Shown here piece after piece: positions 37,877 to 49,166 of a stretch of DNA of 64,000 nucleotides. Source of the DNA: Cubamyces lactineus (Eukaryota; Basidiomycota; Agaricomycetes; Polyporales; Polyporaceae). Within the stretch, counting starts at the first letter, position 1. Each line of letters begins with the position of its first letter. The notes under the pieces were generated by a model that worked only from the letters and a program-made list of their open reading frames with translations, did not search any database and was not told the DNA's origin. A program made the translations under genes and the position numbers. The stretch covers positions 682,001-746,000 of the forward strand of contig JACDTU010000006.1 in assembly GCA_022376465.1 (NCBI GenBank), in the 5' to 3' direction.

Positions 37877-38172
37877 TGTTACGCTTTCAAGTGTGACTCT
37901 TAAACTATCAAGCCTTAAGACGTCAATGAATAGAGAGCTTATTTCCATTCAATTACTAGCCCTAGCTTTTCGGAGATAAGTGGGTAGTAATTTGTCAGTG
38001 AAAGCGAGTTAATGAGCAATACAAGTTTGTAATTTGCAAAGTTCAAATGAAAGCTGAGGGTCCCTCTATGGTGTCACCTCTTATATGTATACATGTACAG
38101 ACAACTAGAGAGGAATGTTCTAGTGCAAACTGGGACTTTCTGGTACATTGAGTCAGTGCTAGTCGAACCTAC
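37877..38172 (-). repeat. Truncated 5' LTR of the Ty3 element
   Basis: Starts TGTTACGC at 37877 and follows the solo LTR up to GTCGAACCTACT at 38172, after which homology stops. About half the LTR is missing. Confidence 0.85.
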
Positions 38173-38583
38173 TCGCCCTTTCCTCCTCTCCTAAACTGTC
38201 ATCAACTAACCTTTCCCCTTGCTCTGCCCCTGGCAGGTCATTGATTCCTAAGAACCTTCCGAAAGGTGAGTGTTGCCACTCCCCCACTGGACTTGGCTGT
38301 CAATGTTTAGCTGATGCCACCTCATGTTAGACTTGCTCTGGGGCAGCATTCTCACCTTGCGAGTGAGACATGGGGGTGCCTCTACATGCCTTAGATGGCT
38401 TCGATGTTGTTGCCCATGCACAGACAATTATTCAAGACCTCGACAACAGTAACAGCAATGGCAACGCAGACAAGGATGAGGATGAGGACAATTTCCTAGT
38501 GGAAAACTCTAACATCAGTGTAGTACCCTTTTCTCCCAGCGCTGCGCTATCCACGGCTCCCCCTCCACTGTGTTACGAATGTA
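38173..38583. other. Unassigned segment between two Ty3-family remnants
   Basis: Plus-strand frame at 38370-38580 (ALDGFDVVAHAQTIIQDL then an acidic Asn/Asp run) has no recognised domain. A TGTTACGAATGTACG word at 38572 just before the inverted repeat resembles an LTR end. Confidence 0.35.
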
Positions 38584-39262
38584 CGAGCATTGCAGGCTTG
38601 TGGTTTGCAGGTTCGCAGAAGTCACTAAGTATATGGGAGAAAGGCGAGGAATGCAGCTAGCTTTTGCACAAATGACTCTCACAATCCTGCTGATGTAGCA
38701 CTTGCAGCTTTGCACTTTAAACTTGCAAGGGTTGCAAGTTTTGTAGGTTCACTGTTACAAACGTACAATTGGTGGGTCATGAACTTTACAATTTGTTATG
38801 GACTTGTGCTATGTTCTCTGTACTATACGGATATGGCAGACTCTAGGATTGTAGCTACGGTTCTTTAGGACAGGAATGTGCTCCACTTACTCTATACTTA
38901 CCATATAGGGGTGTACAGTTGCTTCTGCGCAGCCACCCGCAGTGCACAGCAGCACTGCCACAGTGGTACTAGGTTCAACTAGCACTGACTACAATGTACC
39001 AGAAAGTCCTTGAATACACTAGAACATTCCTCTCTTGGGTCTCTGTACATGTATATAAGAGGCGATGCCACAGAGAGACCCTCAGCTTTCAGTCTCTTTG
39101 CAAATTACAAACTCATATTGCTTGTTAACTTGCTTTCAGCTGAACAAGTTACTACCCACTTATCTTCGAAAAGCTAGGGCTAGTAATTGTATAGATACAA
39201 GCTCTCTATTCATTGACGTCTCATGGCTTGATAGTTTAAGAGTCATGCTCAAAAGCGTAACA
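38584..39262 (-). repeat. Inverted copy of a solo LTR plus its 3' flank
   Basis: 38584-38752 is the inverted match of 28426-28598, the repeat sequence right after the solo LTR. 38753-39262 is the inverted LTR itself (TGTTACAAACGTAC at 38753, GCGTAACA ending 39262). The same LTR-to-repeat junction therefore occurs twice, once in each orientation. Confidence 0.85.
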
Positions 39263-39324
39263 CACTGCCCATCCACACCAAGTACCATGCCACTTCACTG
39301 ATTGGCCTTGCACCGCCCCTGCCC

Positions 39325-40972
39325 ATGGTGTTGCCCACCCCGCCGACCCCCGCTACACTGCCCACGCCTGTTGCTTTGCCAATACCCACGCCATCTCCAT
39401 CCCTGCTCATGCCGCCTCTGTCCCCACTCACACCATTTCTGTCTCTGCTCATGCCATTCCTGTCCCTACCCATGCCATCGACATCTACGCCTACAGGGTT
39501 GTTGCCTCTATTTGCAACAACACCTACCTCATCCATGAGCTCGCCACCCACATTGGCTGTCCCCATGCCCACACAACAATCCTCAGCCAAAGCCCACTAT
39601 AAAAAGAACCATTGCAACAAAGCATGATCTAAGCAATGCCGTCAAATAGTTCATGCACAGGGCCACATGGAGATACTAGGCGATGTCACCAACTTCGGCC
39701 CCGTCAAGACAATTACACTCAAACAAAGAGAGGCCGCAAAAGCTTTGATGGTCTCAATCCCCGAGGAGGAGGACATGTCAGCAGCTATGGCAGTAGACAA
39801 TGCTGCAACGCATAGCGTAGGTGCCATGACTATCCAAACCGACTTCTCCCTTGAAATGGCGGACGTGCCCATAGCAAAGAACACTTTTGTAGGCAAGCAT
39901 CTACTGAAGACAACCATAGGTAGTCCAAAAGCAAACTGCTTGCAGACGGGTACGCACTGGTGGAATGGGACGGCATGTAAGTGCGCCCTCTATCATTCCT
40001 GTATGTAAGCGACTGACATACCACATGCCATAGATCTCCCAGGCCCGTCCTCAATAACCAAGGCTGCATCTTCACTGTCCTCGGTGGTCGCCCTCGGCAT
40101 GATGACTGGAGCAATGTTAACGCCTCCATGATTAAGCTCCTTAATGGTTGCACAACCACCTACTCTGTGGAACCCAAGCATATCTCCCATTGGCGAGGAG
40201 ATTTCTCCGTGATATCCCTCGGCATCTCATATGGCAGAGGGCAGAAGGTGATTGCAGCACGCTGGCTACTCACACCGGCCACCATAGCTAACCTTCTCAC
40301 CATCTCGTGCATCAATACCCTCAGGCATTCCAAGAAGAACTTAGCAGTATTGGAATCCATGCTGCAGCAGAAACCAGTCCAGCGCATCGCCAACTTTGGC
40401 AGCAGTACGTATTGTTCTATGCAGTGTGACTTCAAGCTAACTGGCCTGTCCATGTAGGTCTGGTTCGTCTATTCAACCCCCACATGCACGCCCACTACAG
40501 CTCCACCCTTGTCTCGCTATGCACCTGAGATTCCACCCTCTGTTGCAACTTCACTCATTCCATATTCAGCTGCGCCACATTCAACCTGGGTCGCCAAACC
40601 ATCATGCACAAACATACCGACCACCTCAATCTGCCGTTTGGGTGGTGCCACATCACCGCTCTCAGCGACTTCAATCCCAAGCAAGGCGGCCACCTGGTTC
40701 TATCAGACCTACGCATGGTGATAGGATTTCTGCCGGGCTCCACCATCCTCATTCCATCCACAATTCTCCGACATGCAAATACCCCAATCTCAGCTTCTGA
40801 GCACTACTACTCATTTACCCAGTTTTCTCCAGGCGGCATCTTTTAGTGGGCAGCATGTGGGTTCCAATCTGCCAAGAACGCCGGTATATCAATGAAGGAG
40901 TCTGAATCGCATGGGCCCTACTCGGTGGGAAGAGGGCCTGGGCATGCTGAGCACTTGGTCAGAACTTCGTAG
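39325..40972 (+). pseudogene. Decayed TET/JBP-type 2-oxoglutarate/Fe(II) dioxygenase
   Basis: Enzymes of this family oxidise 5-methylcytosine or thymine in DNA. A Pro/Ser/Thr-rich start (39325) leads into KQREAAKALMVSIPEEE. The core begins with ADGYALVEWDG, an intron at about 39978-40032, then RPVLNNQGCIFTVLGGRPRH and HWRGDFSVISLGISYGRGQ, a second intron at 40411-40457, and the double-stranded beta-helix. The helix shows FSCATFNLGRQTIM, the iron-binding HTDHLNLPFGWC, GGHLVLSDLRMV, PGSTILIP and the distal His in ILRHANTP, ending with HYYSFTQFSPGG. In-frame stops occur at 39625 (TGA), 40526 (TGA) and 40844 (TAG). The join near 39905-39930 needs a frame change, so the 5' exon structure is uncertain. 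Metal-binding residues are still present. Confidence 0.75.
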
Positions 40973-41390
40973 TACTCCAGCTTGATATAGCATGTCCTCT
41001 CTGTCATCTACACCGTCTAGCGTCTCGTTGATAGCACCCTGTAGTTGAACAGGAGACTCTGTAAGATTATGATAAGACACTAAGAAGTACTGTAAGACAC
41101 CTTGTACCCTGTAAGACCCACGGTATGATCATCAGGTCTGTAAGACTCTATATAAGACACGGTAAAACGCATGGTACGATGTGTAAGACGTATTCTAAGA
41201 TGTGGTAAGATGTTTTGTAAGACATGGTCACATGCTGATATGACTAAGACACTCTGTAAGACGCCGTAAGACGTGTCATCTAACGCTTTCAGACGCCTCC
41301 AGTGTAAGACACTAATACTGTTTCTGTATCTCACCTGCTCAACATCTTGCTTTGCTATCATCTATTCTTGACCTTGACTCCCAGAAATGG
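40973..41390. repeat. Degenerate GTAAGAC tandem repeat
   Basis: 41062-41320 contains about 15 copies of GTAAGAC or TAAGACA at irregular 10-25-bp spacing. The rest of the interval holds nothing recognisable. Confidence 0.75.
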
Positions 41391-41578
41391 CAAGAAATCA
41401 GGTACTTACCGAGGCGGAGGAAATCCAGAAAAAGGTGCGTCAGACGGAGCTACGCAGGCTGAGAAACCAATGGTACCATCTGCAGCGGAAACTGTAAATG
41501 ATCAGTTCAATGCTTGTTGGTACTGTACATTCAAACTGATCTTGGCTGTCTTGTAGGCGAAAATCCTCACAAGAGGGC

Positions 41579-41875
41579 TTGCCAGTATCACGCACTGCAC
41601 ACACTTCAGAAGTCCGTGCTGCTGAGGAAGTAGTAGGCAGCAGATCCCCCAATGTACCGCCAGATGAGGAGAACAAAAACAAAACCCAGAATGAGAATGA
41701 CGAGAACGAGGGCAAGAACGAGAACAAGAACAACTACCAGAGCGAGAGCGAAGGCAAGATCGACAATGAGAATGGAGGTGGACAAGAAGAACTGGGGTGG
41801 ATGGATGATGAACTCCCAGTTCCTACAAGGTGTGTTTGTGAGCATCTGCAGTTGGAGGACTGTTTATCATGCTGA
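41579..41875 (+). CDS. Unrecognised acidic, Asn/Glu-rich fragment
   Basis: A 98-codon frame rich in Glu, Asn and Lys repeats followed by GWMDDELPVPTR. A short piece at 41386 (ARNQVLTEAEEIQKKVRQTE) may be an upstream exon. Similar Ser/Glu-rich linkers occur in many Agaricomycete repetitive proteins, but no domain can be named. Confidence 0.3.
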   Translation: MPVSRTAHTSEVRAAEEVVGSRSPNVPPDEENKNKTQNENDENEGKNENKNNYQSESEGKIDNENGGGQEELGWMDDELPVPTRCVCEHLQLEDCLSC

Positions 41876-42309
41876 TGATGTACACAGGGGCAGCTCGCCA
41901 ATTCCTATCATCATCATGCCTAATACTCAGCTCATGGAGCTGCTAACCGACATGAACAGGCACATCAAAGCAGGGGGTTTCCACCGAGGACATGGACAGC
42001 TATGTCGCCAAGTTCAAGGAGAACTTTGCCACTGCAAAGGTTGACCAAGGAGCGTAGGGAGTGGAGGCATGAGAAGGCGGCATGGCTGCAGGAGGGGGAC
42101 ATGATCCTGAATGAGATTCATGGTTTCATCAGTGATGGGTGGATGTGTTGCTTGTTGTCCCAGGCCGCCAGTATCCTGTGGACACATATCACTGCGGTGG
42201 TATGGAAAATGCAATATATGGCCGTCATACTGCGGTTGCACTTGGATTTGGAATGGTACGCAGAAGGGTTGTGATTGCATTGCAAGCATCCATGATACAA
42301 ATTAATGTC

Positions 42310-43340
42310 TAGTTCAGCAGCTTCAACTCGTCGGCATGTCCATCCCAGTCGTCCTGAAATACTGGCGTGCCCATGCAGTCCTCCATATACTCCTGGACAA
42401 AGTACTAGCAGGCGTCGGAGAGGGAGCGGAACCTCACTGGGTTGATGCCGGGTTTCCTGCCCAGCATCTCCAGTGCCATGTGGCTGCAGAGGATCGGTTA
42501 GTTATGCACATGGTATGTAGAATAGCGCGCACATAGTGAAATAGACACCCGGACAATTGCCGCAAACAATGTCGTAACACTTGCGATCTTTTGTGGACAA
42601 CGCGTTAATGCGGGCAAGTCGCTCAAGACGCTTTCCTGTGATCCTCTTACGAATGAGCGGGCTGGTTGGGAATGGCTGACGGAACACAGGCAGGAGGGGC
42701 GAGGAGGGATGGGCTGCATGGGGAGAAGAGAATGTGCTGGATGAGGTCGAAGGCGAGGAAAATAGGGGGGTGTTGATGGTGTGAGGAGAGATGGTGCCAT
42801 CTGTGAGCATTGTGGTGAACTGGACAGATTCCTCACTGCTGAAAGACAGATTGCCATCAGAGGAGATATTCTGTTGCAGTGTGGGGGAAGAGGGAGGGCT
42901 GGGTGTGACGGGTGGTTCCTTCTCATCGTAGTAGTAATTCCACTTATTGCTGCTGCTGCCGCCATCATTGTCATCGTTGTCATGGCCGTGGTCATTGACA
43001 GGTGCGGCAGTATCAGCACCATCATCCCAGACGTTGTGCTGGGTTGAGCGGCCCAAGCTCGTGCAGCCATAGTGATAGTGCTGGGCATGGATTTAGTCAG
43101 TAGGACTGAGATCTCTGGGGGTAGAGAGTGAAGGGGCTGTGGGGAGGATGATTGAGCCTGCTTTGATATCGGTTTCGTCTGTTCTGTCAGGATGGGGGCA
43201 CGAGGGGCTGGGACACGCCATGTGTCTGCCATCTTGGTCGGTCCTTCTACCCAGCCTTGCAAGGCGGCTTTCAGGCTGGAGTACCATTTATGAGCAGCAC
43301 CGCTGAAGCCGCAAACCATCACGTGAGTGAGGCCCATAAC
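42310..43340 (-). pseudogene. Fragmentary protein with possible RNase H1 N-terminal (viroplasmin-like) domains
   Basis: On the minus strand, AHKWYSSLKAALQGWVEG near 43280 and, after a Ser/Pro-rich linker and RKRITGKRLERLARI, KCYDIVCGNCPGVYFT near 42560. The latter continues across a probable intron into ALEMLGRKPGINPVRF and SLSDACQYFVQEYME. The G-VY-S/T-W, aromatic and DA-x-F pattern resembles the small domain at the N-terminus of RNase H1, which is often repeated in basidiomycete proteins. Frame changes are needed to join the parts. The assignment is tentative. Confidence 0.4.
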
Positions 43341-43822
43341 GTTACAACTGAGGTGAGTGCCAGCAACAAGACCAACTGTGTTCTTACCAGTTGTAAAACA
43401 ATCGTATTCCTCGCCTCACCCACACAACATATACATCACCTCGGTCTTGTTGCTCGCCGATAGGGATGGGTAAGCCATCCTGTCCGAGCCTCGGAGTGAC
43501 GCCTATGCTTTGCGCGCATGCATCGTAATCGTGGAGTAGCCCTGGGGAGGGCGACATTGTCGATGAGAGATGGGGGTGTTGGAAGCAGACTTGTCAATGT
43601 GATCAGCGATGGTAGATAGAGATATGAGAAGGGGTGAGGCGGCAAGCCCATGTTTCCCGCGATGGCCACTGGCGATGGGTGGTCGAGGTGGCCTAGGTAG
43701 ACATAAAGTATGATGCGCTCATTGGCAGTAGCTTGGTCTGCTGACGCGGTGCGAGTTCTCATCTTCTCCCACCTCTTGCTTCATCCGTCCACTTTTGATA
43801 ATCCGTCTGATTTCTCAGCAAC

Positions 43823-44945
43823 ATGTCTGAACTCAATGATGTCAAGTTTGTGGAATGCACAGGCCCGTGATATACAAGTTCATCCACGACACGAGAACAT
43901 CACAAATCCAAATGGCCAAGGAAGGGAGGAAAGCCTGCCCATCTGAGGTCCAGCAAGGGGTGACTTGTCCTTTTCGAAGAATACCAGCCCACATTCAACA
44001 AACTTGCCAAAAATGCACGGACAGACCAAAATGTTTTCTGGAATGAATTTTTCGCGGTGTACTGGAAGAAGCTCTCCATACACTGTTCTTCTCAAGGAGG
44101 AGCCGTCTGAGTCCACTTGGCTGTTGCCAGATGAAGAAGATGAGCTCACGGAGGAGCAACGGCAGCAGAAGGGGAAGACTGTGAATGATGCCATTGCGGT
44201 ACATCTCCCTCCCTGACTGAACAGGTAGTGTGTGCTCACATGATGTACAGGTAATCAAACAACACTTTTGTTATGTCCACGACCGTGTGCAAGACCGCAA
44301 TCCATGGGCTGATGGACTTACTGAGCTTAGCCACTTGCATGCCCCTCTCCTCCTCCCCGTCGACTTGCTACCTGGCAGCTGTACATGTCAAATAAGAAAC
44401 CTGAGGTTGACCAAATGACAAAGGATCGATGCGCACGGGAGAACACGCTGGCATCAAAAGTACTCGCCATGCGGTCCTAGGTTGCCATGCGAAGGAGGAG
44501 TATCGTGCAGAGTTGCTTGCGGAATGTGAGATGCAAGCAATTGAGAAGGCGGCACGTGAGGCACAGGCTGAGCCGTCTGCCCCCTCACAATTAACTCAAT
44601 TTGAGTGTCTATGGCATTTCATTCATACTATTGTTCCTTGCTAACTTCTCGCTAGAGCACGACAAAAATTCACTGCTGTTGTGCAACCCCTGCTTACGCG
44701 CCTATGCGGACATACCGGATTCTATATCACGCTCATTGCGGGGCTATCACATGCAACTGACAATCAAATCAGAATGTATGTTGCTATCTCATGATAGTCA
44801 CTTACACATCTGCTTACATTTCCTAGTGTTACGGCTGGGAAGACAGCTGGGCCAGTCCCATTGGCGTGGCAGGCTCATGAGAAGGTTTAATTCAAGTGTG
44901 ACATTATGGGTTGTTTCTTCTCGTTTCTCTGAAGTACTGCCGGTC
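43823..44945 (+). pseudogene. Broken member of an Agaricomycete multi-copy gene family
   Basis: Starts MSELNDVKFVECTG at 43823. Then, in shifted frames: EYQPTFNKLAKNARTDQNVF followed by EFFAVYWKK; LKEEPSESTWLLPDEEDELT; an intron at about 44200-44251; VIKQHFCYVHDRVQ; EYRAELLAECEMQAIEKA; and KFTAVVQPLLTRLCGHTGFY. I recognise this order from uncharacterised repetitive proteins of mushroom-forming fungi, but no function is established. At least two frameshifts and several stops show that it is dead. Confidence 0.55.
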
Positions 44946-45034
44946 AGTATGGGCCTCTCTTTTCAGCTTAACATTGCTCATGAGGTTCACAGAGGGCCTA
45001 TCACGAACTGCAAGCACAGGCCCAATGCAACTCC

Positions 45035-45646
45035 TTGCGGACATTCGCTCGTCCGCAAGTCCTACATCTGCAAGTTCTACACTATCTATCCCCTCACACA
45101 TCGACCTCCCTCCACCCATCCCTTGCCATCATCGCCCGTCAGATGGGGTCACCTCGCAAGCAACACAAGGCGAATTTGATGTCTCATAGCTTTAAGAGCG
45201 ACAGCGACTCCTCCGTGCAGTCCCATTGGGGAGACGATGAGCTTGAAGATGATGGCAATGGGGGCTGAGATGAAGGTGTAGAGAGAGGCAGTGGAGGGGA
45301 TCAGCAAGGAGACAGCATCGAATCTGGAGGAGGCTCAGAGCATGAGGACGATGCCGACAAACGCCGCACCCCCGACCCCAACGAGCTGGGCCTCGGTGAT
45401 GCTGTCAAGCGTTAGCTGTTACTCAGGAGTCCTGCAACCCAGTGCGCTGAGCTGTACTGCTTGACGTCGCTCAATGACTCTCACCGCAACACCGTCTCTA
45501 ACCACATACATGGAGCTGAGCTGATCGCTGGGATGTGGTCCACCGGCGCCATCCTCATTCCCCTCCATCTTGACGCTACCACTGTTATCCGCTCAATGCT
45601 CAGTCAGAAGGCAAAGACAGAGCAAGGAAAAGACAAGCAGCGCTGA
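45035..45646 (+). pseudogene. Unrecognised frame interrupted by two transition-type stops
   Basis: One frame is open from 45035 to 45646 except for TGA near 45266 (context GNGG-stop-DEGVERG) and TAG near 45411 (KR-stop-LLLRSPATQ). It is acidic and Ser/Gly-rich, then has AELYCLTSLNDSHRNTVSNH and AELIAGMWSTGAILIPLHL. The stops sit where TGG and CAG codons would restore a clean frame. Function unknown. Confidence 0.4.
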
Positions 45647-46059
45647 AGCTCTCGCTCCTCCAGCTCAGAGTCTAGCATGCACCGAACATGTCAGAGACTG
45701 GCTAACATTGCTCAGCAGCAAGAGTTGAGCGGTGGGAGTGGCAAATCACCTCCCTCATCTTTGGACAACTCTCCACAAGGTTCTCCATCTCTGTCCCATC
45801 AATCTAGCCCATCGATGGCCCACTGAGTAGTGCGGTGCTACCTCTGTCAATGATGGCGGCCCTTCCGACTCAACCAACCTCTGATTCAACTCCAGGTCTC
45901 CAGCTGTTGGAGCTGCTACCGCTACCATTAAACACCTCAACACTGCAGCAGTCACCGTCGCCTCCTCAACCAGCTCTCCTCCCATTGTCCATGCATCGCA
46001 CTTCCTCTGAACCTCGTTGACTTACATCTGAAGGACCGTCATCGCCATCACCATCCCCA

Positions 46060-46974
46060 ATGGCACCAGAGAATTCACCACAGCCCATGACTGAGACACT
46101 GACTGTGTCAACCCCTCCCACGTCCTCCTCATTGGCACTGCGGGGCCCTCTGCTGCTGGACGACAGCAATTGGCCACTATGGGCGTGGGAGGTACACGGG
46201 CATATGGAAGCAAACCGCTTCGGTGCAGAGTTCATGCACGCAGTAGAGCGTTGAATGGTCATCGAGCATCTGCACAGATGGAAAACCTCAGTATGCCCTC
46301 CTTTGCATAGCAGTGAATAGTTGAATTGACAACGTTTTGTATAGCTTAAAGGCTTCGGGACTGAACACTGCCTTGGTGAAATCAGTCACTGGCACTGTGT
46401 ACTCCGGCACAATCTGCAGCGCCCTCCCTCAATCAGCAGACAATGGCGAAAGTGGGACCGGCTTGGGTGACCACTCATGGACGGCATTGGTGACTGGGAG
46501 GCTTTGATGGCGGCTGGGAAGAATGGCCTGCTCATTGTCCTACTTTCTCTTGTGTGGTGGAGGGATGTGGCATCTGACCGTACTCTGAAGGACTGGTCTG
46601 CTGGTGTAGCTGATGTGGGTTGGGGTGGCGGAGTCCATAGCTACTCAGCTGCTGCAATCCAAGAGGTATGTCTTTGTGTGTCCTATCTATTATTACTGAC
46701 TGTTTGCTTCAGCAGCGATGTGTCTTCTCCAGAGCTACCAGAGAAAGAGAACCACGTCAGGCTCCATCTTCCAACTACTACCACCCAATTCGCTTCGTCA
46801 TCTAGTGCCTTGTCAAGTACACGTTCATCGGATGACTGTGGGAGCTGTTCTTCTTACCCAATTGACCTCACTCACTCCGATGACCTCGACCAAGACTTCC
46901 ACAATCAAATCGAACCACTTCGGAGGCAGATTAAGGTGGAATCCGTGGACATTGACCTGACCGTAGATGACTAG
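46060..46974 (+). pseudogene. Broken Agaricomycete family gene with SUMO-interaction-like tail
   Basis: Exon 1 46060-46290 (LRGPLLLDDSNWPLWAWEV, RFGAEFMHAVER) joins in phase across a 54-bp intron (46291-46344) to a second part at 46345 (LKGFGTEHCLGEISHW, EALMAAGKNGLLIVLLSLVW, WSAGVADVGW). This pattern is typical of a large uncharacterised family in mushroom fungi. TGA codons at 46252 and 46468 replace the expected Trp. The last part carries two V/I-D-L-T motifs with acidic flanks (YPIDLTHSDDLDQD and ESVDIDLTVDD at the very end), which look like SUMO-interacting motifs. Whether a further intron at 46666 is used is unclear. Confidence 0.5.
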
Positions 46975-49166
46975 GTGTTACATCACCCATCATGACATCA
47001 CTATTTGTACCCAACTATGATAGTCATTTCGAGCTCCCTTTGGCATGAGTTAGTATTGTATTGTACTACTGTATAAGAAATGCATATGCGTACCACGCTC
47101 GTACCTGACGCTTGTCAAGCGCATCGTAGTCGCTTGTCACGTTGTAGAGTCCATCTCATAGCTGACTGAGCCTATGTTGTTGTTGAGTGCTATGAGAAAT
47201 CACATAGGAAGGGTCGGTGGCGTGGTCGATGAATGGCTCAGGCCGCTGGTTGGCGGAGAGGTGCTTCGACAACGCACACCTATTCTCACAGACAGACTGT
47301 AACATGACAGTCAGCTGGTGTGTCGCCAATGACGAAGACAGCGGAGGAAAGGAGGGAGGAGACGTACAGTGTCCTGGGGTTGGGTGCCCGAGAAGCTCAC
47401 AAAGTGCTATCCGCAAGGACGAGGTGCACAGGGGTCGTACAGCTGATGAAGCTGTGCTTGAGCCCCGAAGTTGAGGTTGAGCGTAGCTAATATTTCGGCA
47501 TTGATGAACGCGAGCAACGACAATTCAAATAGGGAACAGATGCTGTGAAACACATACAGTACGTACCGCCATCGGTCCAAACGCGCCTAACAACAGAACT
47601 GTGAATACAATGTTACAGTCAGACATGGTATGTGCAAATCAATGAGTAGACATGGACGTATAGAGGTCAACATGCTGATGCAGCCTTGCAAGGTCACAAT
47701 GATGAGCTCTTAGGGTGGCCCGGTAGGACCCTGCCTTAAATGCCCAGGAGGGCACTTACAAGGCGCAAGCCAGAGTTCTGCATACAATCACAATATGCGT
47801 CAGTAAGGGGGCCAGGTTCGCATGTGCAGCCATGCTTGTGGGCATGCAATGTTTGCAAGGGTAAGAAGGTGAGTGAGATCCGAAGTGCTGGCTGACACAT
47901 GAGCCGCAAGGTCAGGACCACACCACAGTGCCAGCGTTGGATGTTGACCAGCGGTGGCAGAGAGGCAGAATACAGGCCTCTTGATTGCATGTTTGTCATG
48001 CATCTCAACATCATGCCAATCACAGGCAACATGTGGCATCGATCAGCGAGCTCCCACTCGTTCTCTCTACTCTCCCTCAGCGAATGTCCTCATCCACTCC
48101 GTTGTCGGTCTCACTAGGCCTGGCAACGTCGACCTTGTACATGCCTACCCACCCAACCGGGTGGATGCAGCACCTCGCTCCTGCTTGGTCACAATGTCCG
48201 TCCTGGCCTCAATACCCCATCCACGTCGTCCCCCCCCCCCCCCCCACCTGCAGGCTGGATATGCAATTGATTCACAGCCACTGAACTCTCCAACAGCACC
48301 TTGCATTTGTCGGAGTTCAAGCAGATGCACCGGAAGTTGTGCTTGTGCACATCGACATTGATGTCCAAGGCTCAGACAATCACGGTTCGTGCCCGCACAA
48401 CCATCAAGCGATGCCCATCCGTATCCTGTGCTCCCTTGTTCTCTCATTGCCATCAATGTCCAAGGCTTAGACAACGAGGTCCTCAACAAAGCACATCCTT
48501 CCCGCCTTTGCCTCTCCGTTAACAAGAAGGCGCCACTGATCCGTATGTATAGGCGCAGTTCTGCACACCATATCCAACATATGTATCTCTCTCTATCAAC
48601 ATTCTCTCCTTGTGTCTTGCTAACCCTCTCTGCCTCCTCCTTATTAACATGCATCGCTCACTCATATCGCGCTCAACTGACCTTCGGGGCCATCCCACGT
48701 CCAACTCGCCCTAGCCCCAAGAGCACGCTCAGCACGCATACTGTCGGCGGTGCTGTACCCATCTTGGAAGTGGAGTTGTTGCCCATCCCAGTCCGTGCTG
48801 TCCTTGTCGCCCGCACCGTGGGGCACCGCATATGTCGCAGGCTGGTCTGCGCCCACGCGGCCGATGCTGAGCACTGGGTTCATGCTGGGAGGGGTGCCTG
48901 TGCCGGCACAACCTGCACTACAGAGAGAATGCGGATGGGGTGTTGCCCAAGTGCAAGCGGGATGGGTTCAACAAGGACGAGACAGCGTAGGAGCCACCCT
49001 TGGCGATTGAGCTGCACACGGTGAGGATGATATGCATCATCATGGACGCGGTAAGTACGGCAATCATGCTTGTGACAATGATGCAGATGGGTATTGCACT
49101 TTAGGGACAGTGATGATAGCTTGATCACTATGTACATACATAAATGCCTGCGTGACCAATATCACT
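46975..49166. other. 2.2-kb stretch without a recognisable gene
   Basis: Many short overlapping frames. A Cys/His cluster CRHNLHYRENADGVLPKC is readable near 48895-48950. Homopolymer C run at 48231-48245. I can assign nothing further. Confidence 0.4.

Larger units (their letters stand above)
32066..38172 (-). mobile_element. Decayed Ty3 (gypsy) LTR retrotransposon
   Basis: Minus-strand element with its 3' LTR at 32066-32585 and a truncated 5' LTR at 37877-38172, both of the TGTTAC...GTAACA family. Between them lie gag, protease, reverse transcriptase, RNase H and integrase in Ty3 order. The 5' LTR is cut at 38172, where unrelated sequence begins. The first base pair of the 3' LTR end has changed to TATTAC. 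About 6.1 kb in total. Confidence 0.92.

Noticed and set aside
30742..41320. CRISPR-like arrays in GTCTTAAGAC and GTAAGAC regions
   Set aside because: Spacing is irregular, units are short and degenerate, and the genome is eukaryotic.
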